A DNA stretch of 10,848 nucleotides from Dehalococcoidales bacterium (lineage in GTDB: Bacteria; Chloroflexota; Dehalococcoidia; Dehalococcoidales; RBG-16-60-22), in assembly GCA_030628245.1 (NCBI GenBank), contig DAOVRI010000051.1, positions 1-10,848 of the forward strand. The letters run 5' to 3'. A model generated the notes under the pieces. That model did no database searches. It was not told where the DNA came from and worked only from the letters and a program-made list of their open reading frames with translations. The position numbers and the translations under genes are program-made. Of the stretch, positions 1 to 6,354 are shown piece after piece. Within the stretch, counting starts at the first letter, position 1. The number at the start of each line of letters is the position of its first letter.

Positions 1-736
1 CTGATGACCTTAACAATTGAACCCATTCCTTTTCTGGCCTAAAACGATTAGTCTCATATATTACATAGATAAAATGGCTCCAATCTCTAGATGTATAGCC
101 ACGTGTGTCAGCTAAAACCTCATCCACAACAACTTTCACATCTTCAGGACGCGAGAGAAATTTGTACTCGATAAGAGTTCTTATTGATGGTATTCCAGTG
201 TCTGGTTCAAAATTTTTGATTGGTTTGGTTAATGTAGGTTTATGTTTTAAATCGGGGAAAACGCATTTTAATATACCTTCGATACGAATATGCACATCCT
301 TTTCGTTTTGTGGTACTTTTACAAATAAAGCCCTATTCGTAATTGTATAATGTATGTCTCTTAATATTTGAAGTACGTCTTTAGTTATTACCGTAGAATT
401 TCTATTTGGGAAGAATTGCTCAATCGCGTATAAAAATTGCCTGATTCTTGAAAGACATTCCGAAAATGGTTCGCCTAATACAACTTCAGCTTTTAAAAAA
501 CCATTCCTTGTTCCCTTTAGGGTCGTATATTCGGAGAATATCATTTTTTGAAGTTCATCTAGTCCAAGTGCTTCAGCAATAGAGAGTATTTTTAAGAAAC
601 AAGTTTCAATTCGCCATCCGGCATCGTTATACTCATCACCAGGATATAAAATATAATTCTCAAAATGACTACTAGCGTCACTAATCGATTTGTTAAGGCT
701 GATAATTGCTTCCTGAATATTCAACTCCTCATTCAT
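1..736 (-). CDS. PD-(D/E)XK nuclease-domain protein, partial (3' end off the window)
   Basis: This open frame of 245 codons has no stop before base 1, so the C-terminus is missing. The ATG at 734-736 has a strong GGAGGGG ribosome site 3 bp upstream (740-746). The first 150 or so residues look helical, without a motif I can name. Residues 179-192 (D179, then IEYK with E190 and K192) match the D-X10-E-X-K active site of PD-(D/E)XK nucleases. The following stretch (DEVLADTRGY near 205-214, HFIYVIYETNRF near 221-232) resembles the DpnII/MboI-like group often annotated as 'PD-(D/E)XK nuclease domain-containing'. Such proteins commonly occur in defence loci; that role here is inferred. The gene is clearly AT-rich (roughly 35-40% GC by eye) against GC-rich topA 76 bp upstream, which suggests horizontal acquisition. 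The active-site reading is good; the exact family is less sure. Confidence 0.72.
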   Translation of the reverse strand, partial: MNEELNIQEAIISLNKSISDASSHFENYILYPGDEYNDAGWRIETCFLKILSIAEALGLDELQKMIFSEYTTLKGTRNGFLKAEVVLGEPFSECLSRIRQFLYAIEQFFPNRNSTVITKDVLQILRDIHYTITNRALFVKVPQNEKDVHIRIEGILKCVFPDLKHKPTLTKPIKNFEPDTGIPSIRTLIEYKFLSRPEDVKVVVDEVLADTRGYTSRDWSHFIYVIYETNRFRPEKEWVQLLRSS

Positions 737-812
737 ATACCCCTCCACATTAGTGTCCTAACCATTTTCCTTTCCCGTTAACCATAACTATTTCAATTAG
801 AAATCTGTTCTC

Positions 813-2888
813 TTAGTTCTTCCCCTTATACTCGCATTTGGTACACCAGGCCTGCCGGCCGTGCAGGGTGAGCAGCCCGCCGCACCGGGGGCAGGGCTGG
901 GGGAGAGGCTTAAAGTTGGTGACGAAATCGCAGTCGGGGTAGCCGCTGCACCCGTAGAAAGTCCGCTTCTTCTTGCTGACCCTCTGCACGATTTCTCTGC
1001 CGCACTTCGGGCAGTTAGCTCCTACTTTTATCTGGAACGACTGCGTATACTTGCACTCGGGGAAACCGCTGCAGGCGATAAATTTCCCGAAGCGCCCCGT
1101 CTTGACTACCAGCGGCTTGCCGCATTTGGGACAGGGGTCACCCGTTTCCTCATCCGCCAGCTTCACCTTCTCCGCCGTCTGGAGCGCATTTTGCAGGTCT
1201 TTATCAAAAGGAGTATAGAAGTCCTGGATAACACTCGGCCAGTCGCGCTCCTTGCTGGCGATATCGTCGAGCTCGTTTTCCATGTCGGCGGTAAATTTGA
1301 CATTGATAATGTCGGGGAAATGCCGGACGAGCAAATCATTGACCGCCATGCCCAGTTCGGAGGGCTGAAAGACCCCCTTGACCTTGCTGACGTACTCACG
1401 GTCCTGAATCGTGGATATCGTCGGCGCGTAGGTGCTGGGTCGGCCAATGCCGTTTTGTTCTAAAGTCTTGACCAGTGTCGCCTCGGTATAGCGGGGCGGC
1501 GGCTGGGTAAAACGCTGTTCCGGGAAAATCCCCAGTAGTTTGAGGTCATCGCCTTTTTCGAGACGGGGGAGCGAGGTTTTACCCTCTTCCTCGACTTCGT
1601 CCCGGCTCTCGCTGTAAAGCGTCATGAAACCGGGGAAGGTATTGACCGAGGTGGCTGTCCTCAGCAGATAGTCCCGGTGGTTCCTGGCCTCGATATCAAC
1701 GGTGGTGTTGTCGAACAGGGCCGCCGCCATCTGGCTGGCTACCATGCGCTTCCAGATAAGGTCGTACAACCTGAACTGGTTGTTATTGAGGTATTTTTTA
1801 ATCAGGGCAGGCTCACGGCGGGTCCGGGTAGGACGGATAGCCTCATGCGCATCCTGTGCCCCCCTAGCGCGGGCGGTAAAGGCGCGGGGGCGGGGCGGCA
1901 GGAATTTCGGACCATATTTTTCACGTATAAAGGCCACGGTCTCGCCGATAGCAGAACCGGCCACACGGGTCGAGTCGGTACGCATATAGGTGATAAGGCC
2001 GATATTACCCTCACTGCCAACCGGCAGGCCTTCATATAGCTGCTGGGCGATGGCCATGGTCTGCCTGGCGGTGAACCGGAGCTTGCGCCAGGCTTCCTGC
2101 TGTAAGGTGCTGGTAGTGAAGGGTGGGGCCGGCTGGCGGGTCGCCTTCCGGGTGCTTACCTTGAGCACGTCATAGGCCGACTGCTCCAGCGCGTTTTTTA
2201 TCCTGTCGGCTTCTTCTTGCGTATGAATATCAAGTTTTTTACCATCGATGAGGCCGATTAATGTCGCCCGAAAGGACGTTTTCTCCTTCTGCTTGCTCAG
2301 TTCGGCCTCGATAGCCCAGTATTCCACTGGCACGAATGCCTGAATTTCACGCTCGCGGTCGACGATTATCCTGACCGCTACCGACTGCACTCTACCGGCG
2401 GAGAGGCGTTTCCTGACCTTTTTCCAGAGCAGCGGGCTAATATTATAGCCGACGAGCCTGTCCAGGATACGCCGCGCCTGCTGGGCGTCTACCAGCTGCA
2501 TATCTATGGTGCGGGGATTCTGAAAAGCGGATTTCACGGCGTCTTCGGTTATTTCACGGAAGACGACGCGATAGTAATTCTGCTTATCGGTTTTAACTAC
2601 CTCGGCCAGGTGCCAGGCGATGGCTTCACCCTCGCGGTCGGGGTCGGTAGCCAGGTATACGGCGGAGGCACCTTTCGCCGCCTGCTTGAGCTCATTAACG
2701 AGCTTTGTTTTAGCTTTGGGCACCACGTACTTGGGCACAAAACCGTTTTCTATATCCACGCCCATCTGGCCCCGGGGTAAGTCCCTCACGTGGCCGAGCG
2801 AAGCCTTGAGGCTGTAGCTCTTGCCGAGAATTTTGCCCAGTGTTTTGGCTTTGGCCGGTGACTCCACGATAACTAATTTCTTGCTCAT
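813..2888 (-). CDS. topA: DNA topoisomerase I (type IA)
   Basis: This is a full-length 691-residue enzyme that relaxes negative supercoils through a 5'-phosphotyrosine intermediate. The TOPRIM domain is at the N-terminus: the VES motif holds E9, and DPDREGEAIAWH lies at 82-93 with the acidic metal ligands. SAGRVQSVA (163-171) is the conserved type IA motif. The catalytic tyrosine is Y301 in ITYMRTDSTR. The C-terminus carries three zinc ribbons: C586/C589/C606/C612, C626/C629/C647/C653 and the shorter C666/C669/C682/C685. The length and the three ribbons are normal for bacterial TopA. The ATG has no strong ribosome site and lies 5 bp after the dprA stop, so translational coupling to dprA is likely. 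No break or missing key residue is seen. Confidence 0.98.
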   Translation of the reverse strand: MSKKLVIVESPAKAKTLGKILGKSYSLKASLGHVRDLPRGQMGVDIENGFVPKYVVPKAKTKLVNELKQAAKGASAVYLATDPDREGEAIAWHLAEVVKTDKQNYYRVVFREITEDAVKSAFQNPRTIDMQLVDAQQARRILDRLVGYNISPLLWKKVRKRLSAGRVQSVAVRIIVDREREIQAFVPVEYWAIEAELSKQKEKTSFRATLIGLIDGKKLDIHTQEEADRIKNALEQSAYDVLKVSTRKATRQPAPPFTTSTLQQEAWRKLRFTARQTMAIAQQLYEGLPVGSEGNIGLITYMRTDSTRVAGSAIGETVAFIREKYGPKFLPPRPRAFTARARGAQDAHEAIRPTRTRREPALIKKYLNNNQFRLYDLIWKRMVASQMAAALFDNTTVDIEARNHRDYLLRTATSVNTFPGFMTLYSESRDEVEEEGKTSLPRLEKGDDLKLLGIFPEQRFTQPPPRYTEATLVKTLEQNGIGRPSTYAPTISTIQDREYVSKVKGVFQPSELGMAVNDLLVRHFPDIINVKFTADMENELDDIASKERDWPSVIQDFYTPFDKDLQNALQTAEKVKLADEETGDPCPKCGKPLVVKTGRFGKFIACSGFPECKYTQSFQIKVGANCPKCGREIVQRVSKKKRTFYGCSGYPDCDFVTNFKPLPQPCPRCGGLLTLHGRQAWCTKCEYKGKN

Positions 2889-2893
2889 ATTCT

Positions 2894-4051
2894 TTAATCA
2901 ACTCTCACTCTATATTCCTGCCGTAGTTCCCGTGCCAGGACATAATTCATGGTACCTACCTGCTTTACCAGTCCCTTTAGCTCCATCATCGCCAGGGTGC
3001 CGCTGACCTCGGCGGCAGATAGGCCACTCTTCCGGCAGACCTCATCGATATGGGTAGGCTCGGCACCGAGCTGTTTGAGAAGCGCGGACTCGGTCTCAGA
3101 CTCCGGCAGTATCTCCCTCATCTCTATCTGGCGGGTTACCGCCGTCAGGTTGAGTTCTTCCAGGATATCGGTGTATTCACGCACCAGCTTGGCTCCCTCC
3201 TGGATAAGGTGGTTGGTCCCCCGGCTTACCGGCGACAGGATGCTGCCGGGAATGGCGAACACTTCCCGGTTCTGCTCCAGAGCCATGCGGGCGGTAATCA
3301 TGGCCCCGCTGGTCTCGTCGGCCTCGGTGACCATAACGCCCAGGCTCAGTCCACTGAGAATCCGGTTGCGGCGTGGAAAGTTTTCCGCGCGGGGCCGTGT
3401 GCCCAGTGGGTACTCGCTCAACAGGGCGCCGCGTTCCATGATATCGCGGGCCAGCCGTTCGTTTTCGGCCGGGTAAACGATGTCGAGTCCGCAGGCGAAT
3501 ACGGCCAAGCTCCGGCCGCCGGCTTCGAGAGCGCTCCGGTGAGCGATGGTGTCGATTCCCTTGGCTAGGCCGCTGACAATAGTAATTTTACTCCGGGCCA
3601 GGTCAGCCACGAGCTCTTCGGTTACCTGCTTGCCATAGACGGTCGACCGTCGGGTGCCGACCACCGCCAGGCACCATTCATCCTCCGGCAGCAGCGAGCC
3701 CCGTACGTAAAGTACCGGCGGATAGTCATATATCTCCTTGAGTCGGCCCGGGTAAGCGGAATCGTTACAGGTAAGCACCTGAATGCCGAATTTGTCCAGC
3801 TTCTCCATTTCAGCCTCAGGGTCGACTTTATCGCGCCATTGGCTGATGGCGCGCAGAGCCGCGCTGTCGAGTCCGGCGCGCTTCAGCTCGCCGGGAGACG
3901 CTTTCCAGGCCTGCTCCAGGTTGCCGAAGTAGCTTTCGAGCTGGAATAGCCTGACCCGCCCGATGCCGGGGATGTTATTGAAGCCTACCCAGTATTTAAT
4001 ATCCTCTTTCAAAGCAATTTTTATTCTATCACAGGGGTAGGCTAATGACAA
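2894..4051 (-). CDS. dprA: DNA-processing protein DprA (Smf)
   Basis: DprA binds incoming single-stranded DNA and loads RecA during transformation; it is also kept in many bacteria not known to be competent. The 385-residue frame shows a helix-hairpin-helix-like N-terminus (IPGIGRVRLF, 27-36), then the Rossmann-like core: GTR (132-134), SGLAKGID (160-167), FPRRNRIL (225-232), an SGAMITA segment (248-254) and IPGS (267-270). A C-terminal winged-helix region (about 320-372) completes the usual three-part layout. The start is uncertain. The longest frame begins at a TTG (4049-4051) with no ribosome site. An internal TTG at 4010-4012 (MKEDIKYW) would fit family N-termini at least as well. The gene precedes topA by 5 bp, a common bacterial arrangement. 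Confidence 0.96.
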   Translation of the reverse strand: MSLAYPCDRIKIALKEDIKYWVGFNNIPGIGRVRLFQLESYFGNLEQAWKASPGELKRAGLDSAALRAISQWRDKVDPEAEMEKLDKFGIQVLTCNDSAYPGRLKEIYDYPPVLYVRGSLLPEDEWCLAVVGTRRSTVYGKQVTEELVADLARSKITIVSGLAKGIDTIAHRSALEAGGRSLAVFACGLDIVYPAENERLARDIMERGALLSEYPLGTRPRAENFPRRNRILSGLSLGVMVTEADETSGAMITARMALEQNREVFAIPGSILSPVSRGTNHLIQEGAKLVREYTDILEELNLTAVTRQIEMREILPESETESALLKQLGAEPTHIDEVCRKSGLSAAEVSGTLAMMELKGLVKQVGTMNYVLARELRQEYRVRVD

Positions 4052-4076
4052 TTTGGAGGGGCATATTTTATGGGAT

Positions 4077-4102
4077 AAGCCGCAAATGATGCCGGGCGGC
4101 TT
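4077..4102 (-). terminator. Possible weak hairpin between tRNA-Ser and dprA
   Basis: A perfect 7-bp inverted repeat (AAGCCGC/GCGGCTT) with a 12-nt loop lies between the 3' end of tRNA-Ser(GGA) and dprA. In the leftward transcript only two U residues follow the stem, so as a terminator it would be weak. It might separate tRNA from mRNA, partially end transcription, or be chance in GC-rich DNA. Confidence 0.3.
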
Positions 4103-4128
4103 GGGCGGGAATAGATATCAAAAGAGGT

Positions 4129-4218
<90 letters not shown>

Positions 4219-4266
4219 GCGCTCTTTATTTTAACAGATTTCAACAGCGGATATATAGTAGTGTGG

Positions 4267-4285
4267 CCCTTCGACCAGCTCAGGG
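4267..4285. repeat. Short dispersed repeat (CCCTGAGC...TCGAAGGG type)
   Basis: The 19-bp sequence reads CCCTGAGCTGGTCGAAGGG on the minus strand. It matches a short imperfect palindrome found in many copies in unrelated bacterial genomes, often mistranslated as 'PELVEG'. It sits between the two tRNA-Ser genes. Recognition is from memory of that pattern; only one copy is in this window. Confidence 0.5.
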
Positions 4286-4291
4286 TAAAAA

Positions 4292-4378
4292 CGGAGAGGG
4301 TGGGATTCGAACCCACGCTACGCTTGCGCGTAGACCGCTTTTCGAGAGCGGCACCATAAACCACTCGGACACCTCTCC
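4292..4378 (-). tRNA. tRNA-Ser (anticodon CGA)
   Basis: This is a second type II serine tRNA, reading UCG. The acceptor stem is the same as its neighbour's (GGAGAGG, 4372-4378, with CCTCTCC, 4293-4299). The anticodon stem CCGCT/AGCGG encloses CTCGAAA, giving CGA. The variable arm is CTACGC/GCGTAG, and the T arm is identical to that of tRNA-Ser(GGA). The discriminator is G (4292), but the next bases are TTT, so CCA must be added after transcription, unlike the neighbour. A good promoter lies just upstream (4389-4417). Confidence 0.95.
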
Positions 4379-4388
4379 AGGCTATTGA

Positions 4389-4417
4389 ATTTTAACTTAA
4401 ATAAGGACAAGAGGCAA
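4389..4417 (-). promoter_or_regulatory. Promoter of tRNA-Ser(CGA)
   Basis: The -35 TTGCCT (4412-4417), a 17-bp spacer and the -10 TAAAAT (4389-4394) give a sigma-70-type promoter. The -10 box ends 10 bp before the mature tRNA 5' end, a short leader typical of stable RNA genes. It could also drive tRNA-Ser(GGA), dprA and topA. Confidence 0.6.
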
Positions 4418-4463
4418 GACATAACTAAAACACTCAGGCCAGCCACCCAGAGCGAAATCAGCC

Positions 4464-4493
4464 CCGGATAACCGGCCTGTTATTTTTATAACA
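4464..4493 (-). terminator. Candidate hairpins downstream of the cupin gene
   Basis: Two adjacent inverted repeats follow the cupin stop by about 12 bp. One is a perfect AT-rich 6-bp stem (TGTTAT/ATAACA) with a 4-nt loop (4478-4493). The other is a short CCGG/CCGG stem with a 4-nt loop (4464-4475). Neither has a proper U-tract, so termination function is tentative; the position between the cupin gene and the tRNA promoter is the main argument. Confidence 0.3.
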
Positions 4494-4505
4494 CCTGTAT
4501 CTTGA

Positions 4506-4985
4506 CTAACGGCGCGTCAGGTCCACCATCTCTATTAAGTTCGTTTTGCCCTTGTCCTCGTCGAAGTAAGGCTCCCGCGTGCCGCCCTCGCCGACGAGCA
4601 TAATCTCGATTTGAATAATGGGGCTATCGACGCGGGTAATCTCCAGGGGACAATGGGGGAACCCCGGTGGCAGGTAGACCATCGTGGGCCGGGTGAAGAC
4701 GTGCTTTTCCAGCTCCTCGCCCAGATAAAGCACCACCTCGGCCCCGAAATCGTCGGGGTCGTCAGGGTTGCCCCCGTACCAGGCCAGAAACTCGTCGAAA
4801 TTATGGGTATGGCAGGGGTTATCTGATTTAAACGGCTTTTTAACGAACTGGTGGCCGATAGTCAGGCCATAGCCCAGCTGCTGGTGGCCTATCATCAGGC
4901 CGTCGAAAACGACACTGTTATCTTGCTTTACCTTAATTTGAATATGGGGTGGATGAAAAACGTATTTATCGTACTTTCCCGCCAT
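4506..4985 (-). CDS. Single-domain cupin protein, function unknown
   Basis: This is a 159-residue cytoplasmic protein with one complete cupin fold signature. Motif 1 is HTHNFDE with metal ligands H59, H61 and E65, followed six residues later by G72. Motif 2 is PPGFPH (P106-H111), which supplies the fourth ligand H111. All four ligands are present, so it is probably a metal-binding enzyme or sensor; the substrate cannot be told. The ATG at 4983-4985 is chosen because AAGGAG lies 7 bp upstream; a longer frame from a TTG at 5027 would place that ribosome site inside the gene. A near-consensus promoter lies at 5035-5064. The gene stands alone, divergent from a small zinc-ribbon gene, with a shared regulatory region between them. 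Confidence 0.8.
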   Translation of the reverse strand: MAGKYDKYVFHPPHIQIKVKQDNSVVFDGLMIGHQQLGYGLTIGHQFVKKPFKSDNPCHTHNFDEFLAWYGGNPDDPDDFGAEVVLYLGEELEKHVFTRPTMVYLPPGFPHCPLEITRVDSPIIQIEIMLVGEGGTREPYFDEDKGKTNLIEMVDLTRR

Positions 4986-5034
4986 TCTTTGTCTCCTTAA
5001 AACTGAATTTATTGACTGTGGCGCCAACGGACAA

Positions 5035-5064
5035 ATTCTAGTCCATTCATGTTTACCTTGTCAA
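5035..5064 (-). promoter_or_regulatory. Strong sigma-70-type promoter of the cupin gene
   Basis: A perfect -35 TTGACA (5059-5064), an 18-bp spacer and a -10 TAGAAT (5035-5040) lie upstream of the cupin gene. Transcription would start near 5028, giving a leader of about 43 nt that ends in a good ribosome site. Confidence 0.75.
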
Positions 5065-5080
5065 AGTGAAGCTTTACTTT
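5063..5080. promoter_or_regulatory. 18-bp imperfect palindrome at the cupin -35 box
   Basis: AAAGTGAAGCTTTACTTT is palindromic at 16 of 18 positions. It begins within the last two bases of the cupin -35 hexamer and extends upstream. The position suits a repressor or activator site for that promoter. No regulator can be named. Confidence 0.4.
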
Positions 5081-5098
5081 CTAAGCGAATGATGCGAT

Positions 5099-5147
5099 TG
5101 TGACGATTTTGTGACGTTTAAGACATATTTTGTGATACTGCTGTGAT
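5099..5147. promoter_or_regulatory. Helically phased TGTGA direct-repeat array
   Basis: Four TGTGA units begin at 5099, 5110, 5131 and 5142, so the steps are 11, 21 and 11 bp (one, two and one helical turns). The first two share TTGTGACG and the last two share TGTGATA. All would lie on one face of the helix. Direct repeats with an 11-bp period are typical of OmpR/PhoB-family response regulator sites. The last unit ends about 10 bp before a TACAAT -10 box (5158-5163), as in activator-dependent promoters that lack a good -35. The target is most likely the rightward zinc-ribbon gene, possibly also the divergent cupin gene. Confidence 0.55.
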
Positions 5148-5157
5148 AACGCTTCCT

Positions 5158-5163
5158 TACAAT
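5158..5163 (+). promoter_or_regulatory. Candidate -10 box of the small zinc-ribbon gene
   Basis: TACAAT (5158-5163) is a 5/6 match to the -10 consensus, with a second TACAAT at 5167-5172. Neither has a recognisable -35 at 17 bp; the TGTGA array occupies that position, which suggests activator dependence. The leader to the start codon would be about 115 nt. Confidence 0.4.
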
Positions 5164-5180
5164 ACCTACAATTAATGCGA

Positions 5181-5204
5181 ATGCAACGTTTGCATGAAAT
5201 GCAA
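5181..5204. repeat. ATGCAA motif cluster with a palindrome
   Basis: ATGCAA (5181-5186) and TTGCAT (5190-5195) form a perfect 6-bp inverted repeat around CGT, and a further ATGCAA follows at 5199-5204. The three units start 9 bp apart. The cluster lies just downstream of the candidate -10 boxes, where a bound protein or RNA structure could affect the rightward gene. No known factor is recognised. Confidence 0.35.
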
Positions 5205-5286
5205 AATACATCACGATTATATCGTACGCTGGATACAATGAAATCAAGGGAGGTAAAGACGATACTCTTTACGGAGGGGAGAGGCA

Positions 5287-5457
5287 GTGTTGAACGTCGT
5301 CAAGTTCAAGGGGTGTAAGCGTTGTGGCGGAGACCTGTTCCTGGAGCGCGACTCCGAAGGAATTTATGTATCCTGTCTCCAGTGTGGCGCCATCTACGTC
5401 AGGCGCTTGGTCCCGCCAATCATAAAACCCAAGCGCAAGAAAATATACGCCCGCTAG
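5287..5457 (+). CDS. Small zinc-ribbon protein, function unknown (56 aa)
   Basis: This short protein has two CxxC knuckles, CKRC (C10, C13) and CLQC (C30, C33), 17 residues apart, which is a minimal zinc-ribbon or rubredoxin-like metal site. The C-terminal third is strongly basic (KPKRKK), which suggests nucleic-acid contact. A GTG start (5287-5289) is used because GGAGG lies 9 bp upstream (5273-5277); a TTG at 5290, with GAGAGG closer to it, is a possible alternative. An in-frame stop at 5254-5256 and the absence of an upstream ATG rule out a longer form. It ends 13 bp before the convergent 211-residue gene. The elaborate upstream region argues that it is a real, regulated gene. Confidence 0.72.
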   Translation: MLNVVKFKGCKRCGGDLFLERDSEGIYVSCLQCGAIYVRRLVPPIIKPKRKKIYAR

Positions 5458-5470
5458 GGGAGGGAGACAA

Positions 5471-6106
5471 TTATTCCTGGTCAATCTCCTGGCCAGACTT
5501 ACTTTCACGCTCTCTCAGCCAGCGCTTAATTTCGTCCAGGGCGGGCGGAGCGATATAAAAAACCTGTATATCCGACGGGAATTGCACCTGATGGTTCTCC
5601 CTCATGAGCAATATCCCGATTTCATTCTCTTTGAGCGTTTCATCAATTTTACGGGCGATATGTTCGTTTCTCTTTTTACCGATTTCCATATAAGATTCGT
5701 AGACCTTTGATACTACCTTTGGGTTTTGCAGGCCTATTATCAGGCACCGGCTCCAGTCCATGAACTCCGTCAGGATATCGCCATCCTCGACTGCTTCCAT
5801 CTGTGCTTTCTTCTCCATACAAGCCTGAACGATTTTATGGCTACGGTCACTCAGCTCCTTGACGGTTTTACTGCCTTCATCGCCGGATACCGCTACCAGC
5901 TCGTGGTATATCCGGTTGACCTCGCCGAGCTTCGATACCAGCTCCGCAATCTGTTTTTCCACCTGTTCCCAGTATTTGTTAAACTTTTCAAGGTAATCTT
6001 CCGGAACGTCTTCATTGCTATAAATAAGCGGAATGAAGTACAGCTTTCTGCCTTTTTTAAAGTCCTCTACCGGAGGTTTTTCTATTTTCCCGAGTTCCTC
6101 AGCCAT
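5471..6106 (-). CDS. Conserved-looking hypothetical protein (211 aa)
   Basis: I do not recognise this family. The protein is soluble, with no signal peptide or membrane segment. A charged, helix-rich region with coiled-coil-like stretches spans about residues 36-157. A more ordered C-terminal part (158-200) contains LKENEIGILLMREN followed by QFPSDIQVFYIAPP, which looks like alternating strands and helices. The tail is charged. The ATG has GAGAGG 6 bp upstream. It is the last gene of a leftward group, 38 bp after a 57-residue zinc-ribbon gene, which itself follows an NDP-sugar pyrophosphorylase. Co-transcription suggests a shared process, perhaps surface polysaccharide, but that is weak inference. 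Confidence 0.8.
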   Translation of the reverse strand: MAEELGKIEKPPVEDFKKGRKLYFIPLIYSNEDVPEDYLEKFNKYWEQVEKQIAELVSKLGEVNRIYHELVAVSGDEGSKTVKELSDRSHKIVQACMEKKAQMEAVEDGDILTEFMDWSRCLIIGLQNPKVVSKVYESYMEIGKKRNEHIARKIDETLKENEIGILLMRENHQVQFPSDIQVFYIAPPALDEIKRWLRERESKSGQEIDQE

Positions 6107-6144
6107 TATATCCTCTCCCGATAATCACACCAGTCAAACGATAC

Positions 6145-6318
6145 CTAACGCATTTCCCTGGCGCAGTCCTGGCACACTACCAGCACCGGTCTGAACCTGG
6201 TAATACTCACCATCTCTTGAAGCGGCTTGTCTTTCCCACACAGCTGACATCTGAATTTTATTTCCCGGGGTTTCTGCTTCTTCGCCTTGCTCTCTTCCCT
6301 GGTTGTTTCTGCTGCCAT
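6145..6318 (-). CDS. Small zinc-ribbon protein, function unknown (57 aa)
   Basis: The protein has a lysine-rich N-terminus (about residues 7-20) followed by a zinc ribbon with C24-x2-C27 and C49-x2-C52. The ATG (6316-6318) has AAGGAG 5 bp upstream, an excellent ribosome site, which supports a real gene despite its size. It lies 36 bp after the sugar nucleotidyltransferase and 38 bp before the 211-residue gene, all on the minus strand, so the three are probably one transcript. Basic tail plus ribbon suggests binding to nucleic acid or ribosomes. It is not similar by eye to the other small zinc-ribbon protein at 5287-5457. Confidence 0.78.
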   Translation of the reverse strand: MAAETTREESKAKKQKPREIKFRCQLCGKDKPLQEMVSITRFRPVLVVCQDCAREMR

Positions 6319-6354
6319 AGACACTCCTTTAACGAGAAATCGGTTACATGCTTA

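Noticed and set aside
105..350. A plus-strand frame of 81 codons at the left end
   Set aside because: It is antisense to the truncated nuclease gene, whose minus-strand frame has a ribosome site and an active-site motif.
733..765. A 10-residue leader-like frame whose TGA overlaps the start of the nuclease gene
   Set aside because: It has no distinctive composition (no run of one amino acid), only a weak ribosome site and no attenuator structure, so chance is sufficient.
790..804. ATTTC/GAAAT inverted repeat after the topA stop as a terminator
   Set aside because: A 5-bp AT-rich stem without a U-tract is too weak to support a call.
861..1463. A 200-codon plus-strand open frame across the topA gene
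   Set aside because: It is antisense to the zinc-ribbon and core coding region of topA, has no recognisable domain, and is explained by the codon bias of a GC-rich gene.
5238..5318. A 26-residue plus-strand frame overlapping the start of the small zinc-ribbon gene
   Set aside because: It lacks a ribosome site and motif; the zinc-ribbon frame with two CxxC pairs is the supported one.
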